Assembly: GCF_015864955.1 (NCBI RefSeq)
Contig: NZ_JADYWE010000001.1
Coordinates: forward strand, 2,066,199 to 2,130,198
Direction: 5' to 3'
Source of the DNA: Salinibacterium sp. NK8237
GTDB lineage: Bacteria; Actinomycetota; Actinomycetes; Actinomycetales; Microbacteriaceae
DNA: 64,000 bases
Every line of letters starts with the position of its first letter. Positions within the stretch are counted from its first letter, which is position 1. Below the pieces are notes generated by a model. It made no database searches. It was not told where the DNA came from and saw only the letters and a program-made list of their open reading frames with translations. A program made the position numbers and the translations under genes. Below, piece by piece: positions 17,591 through 26,125 of the stretch.

Positions 17591-18340
17591 ATGACTACTT
17601 TCTCTCGCCGAGGCCTCCACGGGCACGTTGTTGATGTGCTCGGGCGCCGCATCATGCGGGGCGAGCTTGCCTCGGGAGACATCATCGATCCGGATGCGCT
17701 GCTTGCAGAGTTTCAGGTCAGCCGCACGGTGATCCGCGAAGCGATCAAGGTACTCACGACCAAGGGCCTTGTGGATGCGCGACCGCGCCTCGGCACCTAC
17801 GTCACTCCGCGGGAGCGCTGGCAGCTGCTCGACCGCGATGTCATGACGTGGCGCTCGGAAGGTATGCCCGACCCGCTGCTCGTGCTCGAACTCAGCGAAG
17901 TGAGGCAAGTGCTCGAGCCCGCCGCCGCTCGACTGGCCGCCGTTCGCCGCAGCGAAGAACAGTGCGCCGAAATCGAAGCCGCGATGACGGCGCTAGCTGC
18001 GACCTTCGAGAGCACCGAAGTGACATCGCACGTAGCAGCGGACTTAGCTTTTCATCGGGCCATCTTGGCAGCATCCGGCAACGAACTTTTGGCCCGCTTT
18101 GAGGTCGTGCTGGAACCCGCGCTGCATGCGCGCAACGAGCTTGCTTTTGAGAACGAGACAACAACCCAATTTTTGGATGACCATCGCGCAGTTGTGACGG
18201 CGATTGTCACGCAGGATGCCGAGGCCGCCCACACCGCGATGAAGTTGCTGATGGACCAGTCGAACCGCGACTCCGAAACCATCGTGAGCAAAGACCTGAC
18301 CGGCGCTGCACTCGTCGCGAACCGAAAGCCGGCTCTCTAA
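17591..18340 (+). CDS. GntR/FadR-family regulator (FCD domain)
   Basis: The protein has 249 residues. The winged helix-turn-helix contains GRRIMRGELASGD and LLAEFQVSRTVIREAIKVL. The FCD effector domain supplies metal/ligand residues (LAFHRAILAASGN, FLDDHRAVVTAI). The stop overlaps the SDR start (TAATG). FCD regulators of the DgoR/UxuR/LgoR kind control sugar-acid catabolism, and the divergent locus contains a galactonate dehydratase. A dyad at 20289-20311 is a plausible target. Confidence 0.88.
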   Translation: MTTFSRRGLHGHVVDVLGRRIMRGELASGDIIDPDALLAEFQVSRTVIREAIKVLTTKGLVDARPRLGTYVTPRERWQLLDRDVMTWRSEGMPDPLLVLELSEVRQVLEPAAARLAAVRRSEEQCAEIEAAMTALAATFESTEVTSHVAADLAFHRAILAASGNELLARFEVVLEPALHARNELAFENETTTQFLDDHRAVVTAIVTQDAEAAHTAMKLLMDQSNRDSETIVSKDLTGAALVANRKPAL

Positions 18341-19080
18341 TGGCGACCCGCACCGTGCTCATCACGGGCGCAGCCCACGGCATCGGCGCGGCTGCTGCGC
18401 GCCTCTTTGCTGCCTCCGGTGACGATGTTGTTGTCACTGACATTGACGTGGATGCCGCTGCCGCGGTTGCCTCCGAAATCGTCGCGGCCGGTGGCGCCGC
18501 CACCGCCCATCGCCTCGACGTCGCGGACTCCGAGCAGTGGGAGGCGCTCTCGCGCGAGCTGCGCTCCGCGAATCGCCCGCCCGCGGTCATCGTGAATAAC
18601 GCGTTCTTTCAAGTGACTGGCATTGCGCACGAACAGAGCGAAGACAACTGGAACAAGCAGCTCTCGGTGACGTTGTCATCCGTCTATCGAGCGATGCGTA
18701 CTTTCCACGACACTCTCACCGCTGCTCGCGGCAACATGGTTAACGTGTCGAGCGTGCACGGGGTGCTGTCCTGGGCCGAGCAACCCGCTTACGGCGCGGC
18801 GAAGGGTGGGCTCATTTCGCTCACGCGTCAACTTTCGCTCGACTATGCGCCGCACGTGCGCGTGAACGTGGTGCTCCCGGGATCGATCAAGACCCGGCAG
18901 TGGGATCACCAAACCCCTGAAGCGCAGGAGCTGGCGCGACGCCAAGCCACCCTGCAGCGGCTGGGGACTCCCGAGGAAGTCGCGTCTGTCATCCAGTTCC
19001 TCGCTGGAGACGGTGCGTCGTACATCACGGGCGCTTCGCTTGTCGTCGATGGCGGCATGACGACGACGCTCGGCGCCTAG
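18340..19080 (+). CDS. SDR-family NAD(P)-dependent oxidoreductase
   Basis: The protein has 246 residues with cofactor motif TGAAHGIGAAA, catalytic Ser in NVSSVHG, and Tyr/Lys in YGAAKGG (YxxxK). The C-terminal LVVDGGMTT is typical. It is coupled to the FadR gene and converges on D-galactonate dehydratase. It may therefore be a sugar or sugar-acid dehydrogenase of the same pathway, for example a galactose-type dehydrogenase. The sequence alone does not fix the substrate. Confidence 0.85.
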   Translation: MATRTVLITGAAHGIGAAAARLFAASGDDVVVTDIDVDAAAAVASEIVAAGGAATAHRLDVADSEQWEALSRELRSANRPPAVIVNNAFFQVTGIAHEQSEDNWNKQLSVTLSSVYRAMRTFHDTLTAARGNMVNVSSVHGVLSWAEQPAYGAAKGGLISLTRQLSLDYAPHVRVNVVLPGSIKTRQWDHQTPEAQELARRQATLQRLGTPEEVASVIQFLAGDGASYITGASLVVDGGMTTTLGA

Positions 19081-19128
19081 CGGAGACTCGCTGGCGCGCC
19101 CTCGACTATCGCTGGCGTTGCCGACCGG

Positions 19129-20274
19129 CTACCACTCGGCGAGCGACCCATCATCGTGACGCCACACGGGGGAGCGCCACTGGTGTCCGACCTTGTCGGC
19201 GGCGCGCACGGCGGCCTCATCGATGTCGATGCCGAGCCCGGGAGCGGTCAGCCGCTCGATGTAGCCACTCGTGAAGTCGAAGACGCTCGTATCCATGAGG
19301 TATTCGAGCACGTCTGATCCGACGTTGTAGTGGATGCCGATGCTCTGTTCCTGAATCAAGAAGTTCGGTGTGTTGAACCCGACCTGCAGACTCGACGCCA
19401 GAGCGATCGGTCCGAGCGGGCAGTGCGGCGCGAGCTGAGCATCGAACATGTCGGCGAGAGCGGCGATGCGGCGCACTTCGGAAATACCGCCCGCATGGGA
19501 GAGGTCGGGCTGCACGACAGCGATGCCGGCCTGCAGTGGTCCCAAGAACTCGTTGCGGGAGAAGAGGCGCTCGCCGGTGGAGATCGGGATTGATGTCGAC
19601 GCCACGATGCCGTCGAGCAGATGTGACTTCTCAGGCACAACAGGTTCTTCGACAAAGAGGGGAGCGTAGGGCGCGAGAAGGGGGAGCACGCGACGGGCGT
19701 TGGCGACGGTCATCCGTCCGTGGAAGTCGATCGCCATGTCGCGGTCGGGACCCAAAACTTCGCGGGCGAGTGCGGCCCGTTCAACAACCTCGTCGATGGC
19801 GCTCACGGTGCCGATGGGCTTCATCCGTCCGCTGCCGTTCATCTTCACAGCGGTGAGGCCCGACTCCACCTGCTGGGCGATGTTATCGCGCAGCTCGGAG
19901 GGTTCGTCGCCGCCAACCCAGCCGTACATTCGGATGCGGTCGCGCACGGCGCCGCCCAGAAGGTCGTGAACGGGAACGCCGTGAGCTTTGCCCGCGATGT
20001 CCCAGAGCGCTTGGTCGATGCCGGCGATAGCGCTGGACGCGACGGGGCCGCCCCGGTAGAAGCCGCCGCGGGTGAGCACTTGCCAGTGATCTTCGATGCG
20101 GGTGGCGTCGAGCCCCACAAGGTATTCGGCGTGCTGTTCGACGGCGGCCCGCACGATGTCGGCCTGGCCTTCAACAACGGGCTCGCCCCAGCCGACGATG
20201 CCGTTATCGGTCTCGATGCGCACGAAGAGCCATCGTGGTGGAACGAGGAATGTTTCGATGCGTGCGATCTTCAC
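19129..20274 (-). CDS. dgoD: D-galactonate dehydratase (enolase superfamily)
   Basis: The protein has 381 residues from the GTG at 20274, which has GGAAGG upstream. The longer frame to 20502 is not needed. It closely follows E. coli DgoD as I remember it: KIARIETFLVPPRW, GFYRGGP, AGIDQALWDIAGKA, the metal ligands in DFHGR, VEEPV and STGERLFSR, the catalytic His in LAPHCPLGPI, and a matching end WRHDDGSLAEW. It dehydrates D-galactonate to 2-keto-3-deoxygalactonate. The kinase and aldolase of the De Ley-Doudoroff pathway are not in this window. Confidence 0.9.
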   Translation of the reverse strand: MKIARIETFLVPPRWLFVRIETDNGIVGWGEPVVEGQADIVRAAVEQHAEYLVGLDATRIEDHWQVLTRGGFYRGGPVASSAIAGIDQALWDIAGKAHGVPVHDLLGGAVRDRIRMYGWVGGDEPSELRDNIAQQVESGLTAVKMNGSGRMKPIGTVSAIDEVVERAALAREVLGPDRDMAIDFHGRMTVANARRVLPLLAPYAPLFVEEPVVPEKSHLLDGIVASTSIPISTGERLFSRNEFLGPLQAGIAVVQPDLSHAGGISEVRRIAALADMFDAQLAPHCPLGPIALASSLQVGFNTPNFLIQEQSIGIHYNVGSDVLEYLMDTSVFDFTSGYIERLTAPGLGIDIDEAAVRAADKVGHQWRSPVWRHDDGSLAEW

Positions 20275-20288
20275 GGCGGCCCTTCCGT

Positions 20289-20311
20289 TAGTAAGTCTTA
20301 TTATCCTACTA
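20289..20311 (-). promoter_or_regulatory. Candidate FadR-type operator before dgoD
   Basis: TAGTAAG and CCTACTA form inverted arms with a 9-bp spacer, 15 bp upstream of dgoD. Only one mismatch separates the arms. It lies in the divergent promoter with the DUF1801 gene. The regulator at 17591-18340 is the natural candidate. Confidence 0.45.
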
Positions 20312-20335
20312 ATGACAGCTACTAAAGTGAGCATC

Positions 20336-20698
20336 ATGGATACCACCACGACGAGCCACCGCGACTGGCGGGGCGAGATGCTTGCCCACCTTCGCGCACT
20401 AATCGTGCAGGCCGAGCCCGCGATTGTCGAAGAGGTCAAGTGGCGAAAACCCTCGAGTCCGGATGGCGTCGCAGCGTGGAGTCTCGACGGACTGGTCTGC
20501 ACCGGCGAAACCTACAAAGACAAGGTCAAACTCACGTTTGCGCAGGGCGCTTCGCTCGACGACCCCACCGGTCTCTTCAACAGCAGCCTTGACGCCAAGG
20601 TCAGACGCGCGATCGATCTCCATGAGGGGGACGCGATTGACGCTGATGCTTTTCAGTCGCTCATTCAGTCTGCGGTGGCGTTTAACGCAGCTCGCTAG
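20336..20698 (+). CDS. DUF1801 (YdhG-like) domain protein
   Basis: The protein has about 120 residues. EEVKWRKPSSPDGVAAWSLDGLVCTGETYKD-like spacing and LTFAQGASL are characteristic of DUF1801/YdhG proteins, a small SCP2-like alpha/beta fold found in stress-associated contexts. I start at ATG 20336; an in-frame ATG at 20312 is possible. It diverges from dgoD and has no evident functional link to it. Confidence 0.8.
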   Translation: MDTTTTSHRDWRGEMLAHLRALIVQAEPAIVEEVKWRKPSSPDGVAAWSLDGLVCTGETYKDKVKLTFAQGASLDDPTGLFNSSLDAKVRRAIDLHEGDAIDADAFQSLIQSAVAFNAAR

Positions 20699-20702
20699 CT
20701 TG

Positions 20703-20736
20703 CGCACCTCGCACCTCGCACCTCGCGCCTCGCACC
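20703..20736. repeat. Tandem heptamer repeat CGCACCT x5
   Basis: Five near-identical copies of CGCACCT lie in the 270-bp gap between the DUF1801 gene and GAPDH. The fourth copy reads CGCGCCT and the last is partial. Nothing else recognisable was seen in the gap apart from the GAPDH ribosome-binding site. Confidence 0.7.
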
Positions 20737-20968
20737 CCGAACAACGCCGCTCGCGTCAAGCATCTCGCGCACTCCAGCGGACCACGCCGGCCACCAGCAG
20801 CGGCATCCGCAGCGTTAAGAATCGCCCCCTTTAGCGATCTCTAAAGTGTTGCCCGAACTGTGCTTTTCTGAGCGCGCGTGCCGAGCATCCGTCTGGGAGA
20901 ATGGATGCGGGACCAGCCGTGCCACAAGCGCGCCCGCGGACCAAGACAGTGCAGTCGGAAGGAACCTG

Positions 20969-22423
20969 ATGCAACGCGAACACAGCGACGAATTTGACCG
21001 GTGGAATGCCCGCCAAGAACTGGCCGAGGCAATGATCCCCCTTATCGGTGGGCTGTATCGCAACCACGGTGTCGTGACCTCGATTCACGGCCGCCGCCTC
21101 ATCAACCAGTCGCCTGTTGAAGTGCTGAAGGCTCACCGTTTTGCGCGTCAGCTCAACGAGAGCGAACTGCCGATCGAAGAGACGATGCCGATCATGGTGG
21201 CGCTCTCGGCAATGCCGCTGAATTCGGCATCCATTGATTTGGCGAAGCTCGTGAACCGTTTTCGCGAAGTTGGCGGCGAGCTCAATGACTTCTTGGCGGC
21301 TGAGCTTGAGCCGGTGCTCAAGAACGGCAGCGAAACGAAACCAGCGGGAGCGGATGTCGTGCTCTACGGTTTCGGACGTATCGGTCGGCTGTTGGCCCGC
21401 ATCCTGATCGCGCACGCTGGCAATGGCGAGGGACTCCGTTTGCGCGCAGTCGTCGTGCGCAAGGGTTCAGACAATGACCTCGTGAAGCGGGCCAGCCTGT
21501 TGCGACGCGACAGCGTTCATGGCCCGTTCGAGGGAACGATCTCGGTTGACACCGAAGCCAACACGATTCTGGCCAACGGCACCCTCATCCAAGTGATCTA
21601 CTCGAACGACCCGGCCACGATCGACTACACCGAGTACGGAATTTCGGATGCCATCGTCGTCGATAACACAGGCCGCTGGCGTGACGAAGCTGGCCTCGGT
21701 CAGCACCTCAAGTCGCAGGGAGTGAAGCGGGTCTTGCTGACGGCTCCCGGCAAGGGTGAGATCAAGAACATTGTGTACGGCCTCAATCACGACGCGATTG
21801 CCGACACCGACACGATCCTCTCGGCTGCGTCGTGCACGACCAACGCGATCTCGCCGGTACTCAAAGCGATCAACGACCAATACGGCATTGAGCACGGGCA
21901 TGTTGAGACAGTGCACTCGTACACGAACGACCAAAACTTGACGGACAATTTCCATTCCGGCGACCGACGTGGACGGTCGGCACCGATGAACATGGTCATC
22001 ACCGAGACCGGTGCTGCGAAGGCAGTCGCGAAGGCGGTTCCCGAGTTGGCGGGATTGCTGACCGGCAGCGCCATCCGCGTTCCCACCCCTAACGTGTCAA
22101 TGGCGATTCTGAACCTCAACCTCGCGACCGAAACCACACGCGAAGAAGTGAACCGCTACCTGCGCAACCTCTCCCTTGACTCGACTCTGCAGCAGCAGAT
22201 CGACTTCATTGATTCGCCCGAGGTCGTCTCGAGTGATTTCACCGGCTCGCACCGCGCGGGCATCGTTGACGGCCTTGCGACCATCAGCACCGGCAAGCAT
22301 CTCGTGTTGTACGTCTGGTACGACAACGAGTTTGGTTACACCAGCCAGGTGGTGCGTGTGATTGAACACATGGGTCAAACGCACCCGCAAGTTATTCCCG
22401 AACGCGCCGTAGTCGGGGCATAA
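20969..22423 (+). CDS. Glyceraldehyde-3-phosphate dehydrogenase, long actinobacterial form
   Basis: The protein has 484 residues from ATG 20969, preceded by GGAAGGAAC. A 125-residue helical extension precedes the NAD(P) domain (VVLYGFGRIGRLLAR). The catalytic cysteine is in SAASCTTNAISP and the end WYDNEFGYTSQVVR is typical. This long class corresponds to GapB/GapX-type enzymes of actinobacteria, which tend to work gluconeogenically with NADP. The cofactor preference is inferred by class only. It seems to be monocistronic. Confidence 0.9.
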   Translation: MQREHSDEFDRWNARQELAEAMIPLIGGLYRNHGVVTSIHGRRLINQSPVEVLKAHRFARQLNESELPIEETMPIMVALSAMPLNSASIDLAKLVNRFREVGGELNDFLAAELEPVLKNGSETKPAGADVVLYGFGRIGRLLARILIAHAGNGEGLRLRAVVVRKGSDNDLVKRASLLRRDSVHGPFEGTISVDTEANTILANGTLIQVIYSNDPATIDYTEYGISDAIVVDNTGRWRDEAGLGQHLKSQGVKRVLLTAPGKGEIKNIVYGLNHDAIADTDTILSAASCTTNAISPVLKAINDQYGIEHGHVETVHSYTNDQNLTDNFHSGDRRGRSAPMNMVITETGAAKAVAKAVPELAGLLTGSAIRVPTPNVSMAILNLNLATETTREEVNRYLRNLSLDSTLQQQIDFIDSPEVVSSDFTGSHRAGIVDGLATISTGKHLVLYVWYDNEFGYTSQVVRVIEHMGQTHPQVIPERAVVGA

Positions 22424-22442
22424 TTTTCCGAACTGTGATCGT

Positions 22443-22474
22443 GTTACGCCCGCGCTTCACGCTGTGAGCGTAAC
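22443..22474. promoter_or_regulatory. Inverted repeat between GAPDH and the oxygenase gene
   Basis: GTTACGC (22443-22449) and GCGTAAC (22468-22474) are perfectly complementary, with an 18-nt centre. No U-tract follows, so it may be an operator or weak terminator. It sits 20 bp after the GAPDH stop and 39 bp before the next start. Confidence 0.4.
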
Positions 22475-22513
22475 AAAGGAAAACTCTCAGACTTGGCGTG
22501 TGAACATCGTTAA

Positions 22514-23542
22514 ATGAACGATTCCGCGCTCCCCGTAATTGATCTCTCGCTACTCGATGGCGGCCCAGAAGCGGCTGCCAAGTTCCGGGATGATTTGCTG
22601 TGTGCCACCCACGATGTGGGGTTCTTTTACCTTGTCGGGCACGGTGTCGACGAAAAGTTGATGGATGACCTGCTTGCAGCATCCCGCGAGTTCTTTGACT
22701 TGCCCGCCGAGCAGAAGCTGGCCGTTGAAAACGTTAAGAGTCCGCAGTTTCGTGGCTACACGCGCGTCGGTGGCGAGCTGACGGAGGGCAAGACCGACTG
22801 GCGCGAACAGATCGACGTGGGCCCCGAGCGCGACGTTGTCGACAACGCTGCCGGGCTCGCTGACTACTGGCGCCTTGAGGGCCCGAACCTGTGGCCGGAT
22901 GCCGTGCCGCAGCTTCGTGAGTTGGTCAACGAATGGAATGACAAACTCAGCGCCGTTTCGCTGCGCCTTCTGCGCGCGTGGGCTCACGCCCTCGGCGCTC
23001 CGGAGGACGTCTTCGACAATGCTTTTGCCGACAAGCCTTTCCCGCAGTTGAAGATCGTGCGGTATCCCGGTGAGTCCAACCCGGAGCCCAAGCAGGGTGT
23101 TGGTGCTCACCGTGACGGTGGAGTTCTCACGCTGCTGATGGTGGAGCCGGGCAAGGGTGGGCTGCAGGTCGACTACCAGGGCGAGTGGGTCGATGTTCCG
23201 CCGAAGCCCGGTGCGTTTGTTGTGAACATTGGCGAGATGCTCGAGCTCGCTACTGAGGGTTACCTCAAGGCGACGCTGCACCGCGTGATCTCGCCACTCA
23301 TCGGCGATGACCGCATCTCGATTCCGTTCTTCTTCAATCCCGCGCTCGACACTGTGATTCCCCAGTTGCAGTTGCCGCCCGAGCTCGCCGCCCAGGCCCG
23401 CGGACTGTCGCTCGACCCCACGAACAGCCCGATCCTCGAAACGTATGGAGACAATGCGCTTCGCTACCGAATGCGGGCGCACCCCAACGTTGCCCAGATC
23501 CATCACGATGATCTGATTCAGGGCCCGCGGGGTGCGATCTAG
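22514..23542 (+). CDS. 2-oxoglutarate/Fe(II)-type oxygenase (isopenicillin N synthase family)
   Basis: The protein has 342 residues. The N-terminal DIOX_N half contains DVGFFYLVGHGV. The double-stranded beta-helix core has the iron triad His199-x-Asp201 (GAHRDGG) and His256 (LHRVIS), plus the RxS pair Arg267/Ser269. The C-terminal residues 293-342 are encoded by a 153-bp stretch repeated 2.36 kb downstream, so this 3' end may have been supplied by an inserted element. Substrate unknown. Confidence 0.85.
   Translation: MNDSALPVIDLSLLDGGPEAAAKFRDDLLCATHDVGFFYLVGHGVDEKLMDDLLAASREFFDLPAEQKLAVENVKSPQFRGYTRVGGELTEGKTDWREQIDVGPERDVVDNAAGLADYWRLEGPNLWPDAVPQLRELVNEWNDKLSAVSLRLLRAWAHALGAPEDVFDNAFADKPFPQLKIVRYPGESNPEPKQGVGAHRDGGVLTLLMVEPGKGGLQVDYQGEWVDVPPKPGAFVVNIGEMLELATEGYLKATLHRVISPLIGDDRISIPFFFNPALDTVIPQLQLPPELAAQARGLSLDPTNSPILETYGDNALRYRMRAHPNVAQIHHDDLIQGPRGAI
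23390..23542 (+). repeat. Direct repeat, copy 1 (3' end of the oxygenase gene)
   Basis: This 153-bp copy ends exactly at the TAG stop and matches 25747-25899 in 150 of 153 positions. The three differences (23395, 23404, 23500) are all at synonymous third positions, so both copies encode the same 50-residue tail. Homology stops sharply on both sides. Confidence 0.95.
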
Positions 23543-25746
23543 AGGATTCTCTTTGAAGCGCCGAGGGCACTCGAGCTCTGTATTTCTTTCACTTTAGATC
23601 AGCGGATTCTGGGCTCGTTCGCAATTCGCCCAGTCTCGAATCCGCTTCGAAACTTCGAGCGATACGTCAGCGGCGAGGTTGAGTGTCTGCGTCCGGCCAC
23701 ACGAGACGGATCAGCTGTTGGATGGGCTCTCGGGCTGTGGGCTTGAGCAGACGCTGTCCGGTTGGTGCTAGCGAGGCAACTGCAATCTTGGCCTCGCGCT
23801 CGAGTTCGATCCCGTTGGAGGCAATTCCTAAAGAAGCTGCAGCTGCTGCGAGGTTCTGGGACCACTTTTTGCCGGGGTTCTTGAAATGATTCGAGTTGAA
23901 CTCGCGATCGAAGGTGCTAGAAAGCGCTTCCAGGTAACTGGCTGGCTCTAACAAGTCTTCGATTTCAGATGATTTGCGGGCAGCGTCCCCGAGCATGAAA
24001 ATGTCTGACTCCTTGAGCAAGCGGCTATCCCGCAGCTGGGCAGCCTCCGCTCGGCCAGCCTCGTCGTTGTCCAGGACGACTATTATTCTGCACACTGTAG
24101 ATTTTTCTTTGCTGATTACCGCCCGAAGTTTGCCGCTTCCCTTGGTGGCTTTTAGGATCACTCGGCCGCTTCGGATATCGTCCGCCATTCGTGTGTGTTC
24201 CGGAGCAAGGATTTGAGAAAGCAGCGTCGCGTCTGTCAGCCCCTCGACGAGTACCACGGTCTCCGCAGATTCTAGATTGTCGTGCAACTGCACTCCGATC
24301 GCTTCCCGGATCTCTGAGAGGTTGCGGGCGATTTTTGCCTCGCTGCGTCGAACAATCAGGTTGGATGCGGCTCTGTCTCGGTTCACGAAAATTGGGTTGT
24401 GCGTCGCGAGAATGACTTGCTGGGTTTCAGATAACTCCTGAAATAAGATTTGTAGCTCGTGGACAGCGAAAGAGTGCAGGTGCGCTTCCGGTTCATCAAC
24501 AAGCAAGATGAAACTGTTGCTCCTCGCTGTGACCTTGGCAAGTTCTTGGATCAGCGCCAGCGTTACAAGGCTCTTCACGCCGTCGCCTTTGTGTGCGAGC
24601 GATGTCATCACTCCGTCATCGATTTGAACGTCCCTAACAATGCTTGACGCTTCGAAGCTCGCGGTCTTGATCTCGATTCCTACTATCGACGGTAAATAGC
24701 CCTTTATGGACTCCGTCAGTTCGTCTCCGACTGTTCCTAATGCGGTGTCCAACATGCTCTGCAACTTCGCCGTGAGTTCCTTATACTCCTCCGAATACGT
24801 CAACTTCTGGATCTGAAGTTTCGCTAGGTGGCTCATCATGGCGCGAGCTTCCGCGTCTGTTCGAACTGCGGGTATTAGCACAAATGACAAGCGATCTGTG
24901 ATGAACTGAGCGATCTCGCCGGCTTTGGCCTTGTGAGTGGCCGCCCCCTTACCCGGCTTGATAACTCCGAACGATGCAGCATTTTTGGAAAGCTTCATCT
25001 CAATAGGCAGCTCGCCATTGTTGCTGATCCCGGTTGCTTCCGTGAACTCCTCGACTTCTTTCGGAGTCAAGCTGAACTTGAGGCGCAATACAGTCGGGTG
25101 GGTTCCCCTTTTCTCTTGTTTTGATATCGGGTAATCCTCTTCCCAGCTGTATCCCCACTTCTGATCGCGGTTGGCAGCGGGTGCCCGTCTTGCGCCTCTC
25201 ATAACAAGGCGCGCTTGCCCGCCAGTGAGCTGCCCCTTCGAGGACATGCTCGAAGGTAGGGTGCTCCAGAGCTCAATAAGATTCATCCCCAGACCTAACG
25301 CCCTGAGTAGGTTCGTTTTGCCTTCGTTGTTGGGCCCGACCAACGTTGTGAGGTCATCAATTTGGAAGCGGGTTTGCGCGCCGATCGATCGGTAGTTTTG
25401 GATGGTAGCTTCAACAAGCCGCAAAAGGTACTCCTTCGTCGGGCGCGATGCTGCGCCGTTTGACAAATACTCGCCTAAATTGGGGTGCTGAGCAAGCAGT
25501 GCGTTAATGCGCCGATTGATTCATGCGGCTCTCGACCTGGGCGGTTGATCGAGCGTCGGCTGGAGAAGTCCGGCTGCCGACTAGGGGAACCCGGCCCAAA
25601 GCGGCTGTATTCCGAATCGACGGGGCGGTAATCCTTGCTATTGAGTTCGTGGACCGGTGTGCAGAACTGGATCTTCGATTGATCGGCTTTCAGGCGTAGG
25701 GCCCGCACTGTGCGCGCGACTCTATGGGCGCGCGATCGCGGCCAAT
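23543..25746. mobile_element. Inserted segment carrying an OLD-family nuclease gene
   Basis: The 2.2-kb segment lies between two direct copies of the oxygenase 3' end and contains one large gene on the minus strand. No integrase or transposase is visible. The A+T share appears higher than in flanking genes. Duplication of a target gene's 3' end ending at the stop codon is the pattern left by site-specific elements that rebuild the gene they enter. The 25425-25746 part shows no gene I can support. Confidence 0.6.
23667..25424 (-). CDS. OLD-family ATP-dependent endonuclease (AAA + TOPRIM)
   Basis: The protein has about 585 residues. An N-terminal ABC/SMC-type ATPase has Walker A GPNNEGKT, Walker B FILLVDEPEAHLH and the His-switch LATHNP. 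A C-terminal TOPRIM nuclease has Glu in VVLVEGLTD and Asp residues in VVLDNDEAGR. OLD proteins act in phage defence; class 2 members pair with a UvrD helicase (Gabija), but none is present, so this is a solo OLD. I choose TTG at 25424 because AAGGAG lies 6 nt upstream; the frame is open to 25466. It lies in a segment flanked by direct repeats. Confidence 0.85.
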   Translation of the reverse strand: MRLVEATIQNYRSIGAQTRFQIDDLTTLVGPNNEGKTNLLRALGLGMNLIELWSTLPSSMSSKGQLTGGQARLVMRGARRAPAANRDQKWGYSWEEDYPISKQEKRGTHPTVLRLKFSLTPKEVEEFTEATGISNNGELPIEMKLSKNAASFGVIKPGKGAATHKAKAGEIAQFITDRLSFVLIPAVRTDAEARAMMSHLAKLQIQKLTYSEEYKELTAKLQSMLDTALGTVGDELTESIKGYLPSIVGIEIKTASFEASSIVRDVQIDDGVMTSLAHKGDGVKSLVTLALIQELAKVTARSNSFILLVDEPEAHLHSFAVHELQILFQELSETQQVILATHNPIFVNRDRAASNLIVRRSEAKIARNLSEIREAIGVQLHDNLESAETVVLVEGLTDATLLSQILAPEHTRMADDIRSGRVILKATKGSGKLRAVISKEKSTVCRIIVVLDNDEAGRAEAAQLRDSRLLKESDIFMLGDAARKSSEIEDLLEPASYLEALSSTFDREFNSNHFKNPGKKWSQNLAAAAASLGIASNGIELEREAKIAVASLAPTGQRLLKPTAREPIQQLIRLVWPDADTQPRR

Positions 25747-25899
25747 GCCCAAGCCCGCGGGCTGTCGCTCGACCCCACGAACAGCCCGATCCTCGAAACG
25801 TATGGAGACAATGCGCTTCGCTACCGAATGCGGGCGCACCCCAACGTTGCCCAGATTCATCACGATGATCTGATTCAGGGCCCGCGGGGTGCGATCTAG
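25747..25899 (+). repeat. Direct repeat, copy 2 (orphan oxygenase gene tail)
   Basis: This second copy of the oxygenase 3' end encodes an identical 50-residue tail ending at TAG, but has no upstream half of the gene. The adjoining frame (LYGRAIAAN) is unrelated. The gap 25900-26125 that follows contains only the leader of the FAH gene. This copy is either the original chromosomal end or the element-borne one. Confidence 0.95.
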
Positions 25900-26125
25900 G
25901 TTGTGCATAGCCGGGCTTGCTCGGTGTTCGCCATTGCTGGTCATCAGCGTTTGGTATATCGTTTGATCACGCGTTCGACCCCGTGTGATGCGCGTGCGAG
26001 GGGTGGTGCAGTTGTTCAACTCTCTGTCGCGTTCAAGCACATCATACGTACTATGAATATCATCGAGGTTGATCACGATCCCCCGAGCGCGAAGGTTTCG
26101 CGTTGCCAACGAAGGAGAGCACCCA

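Noticed and set aside
25600-25746. Weak HNH-nuclease-like string (ATLWARDRGQCP) upstream of the second oxygenase tail
   Set aside because: The match is short, lies in a frame with stops and lacks the HNH histidines.
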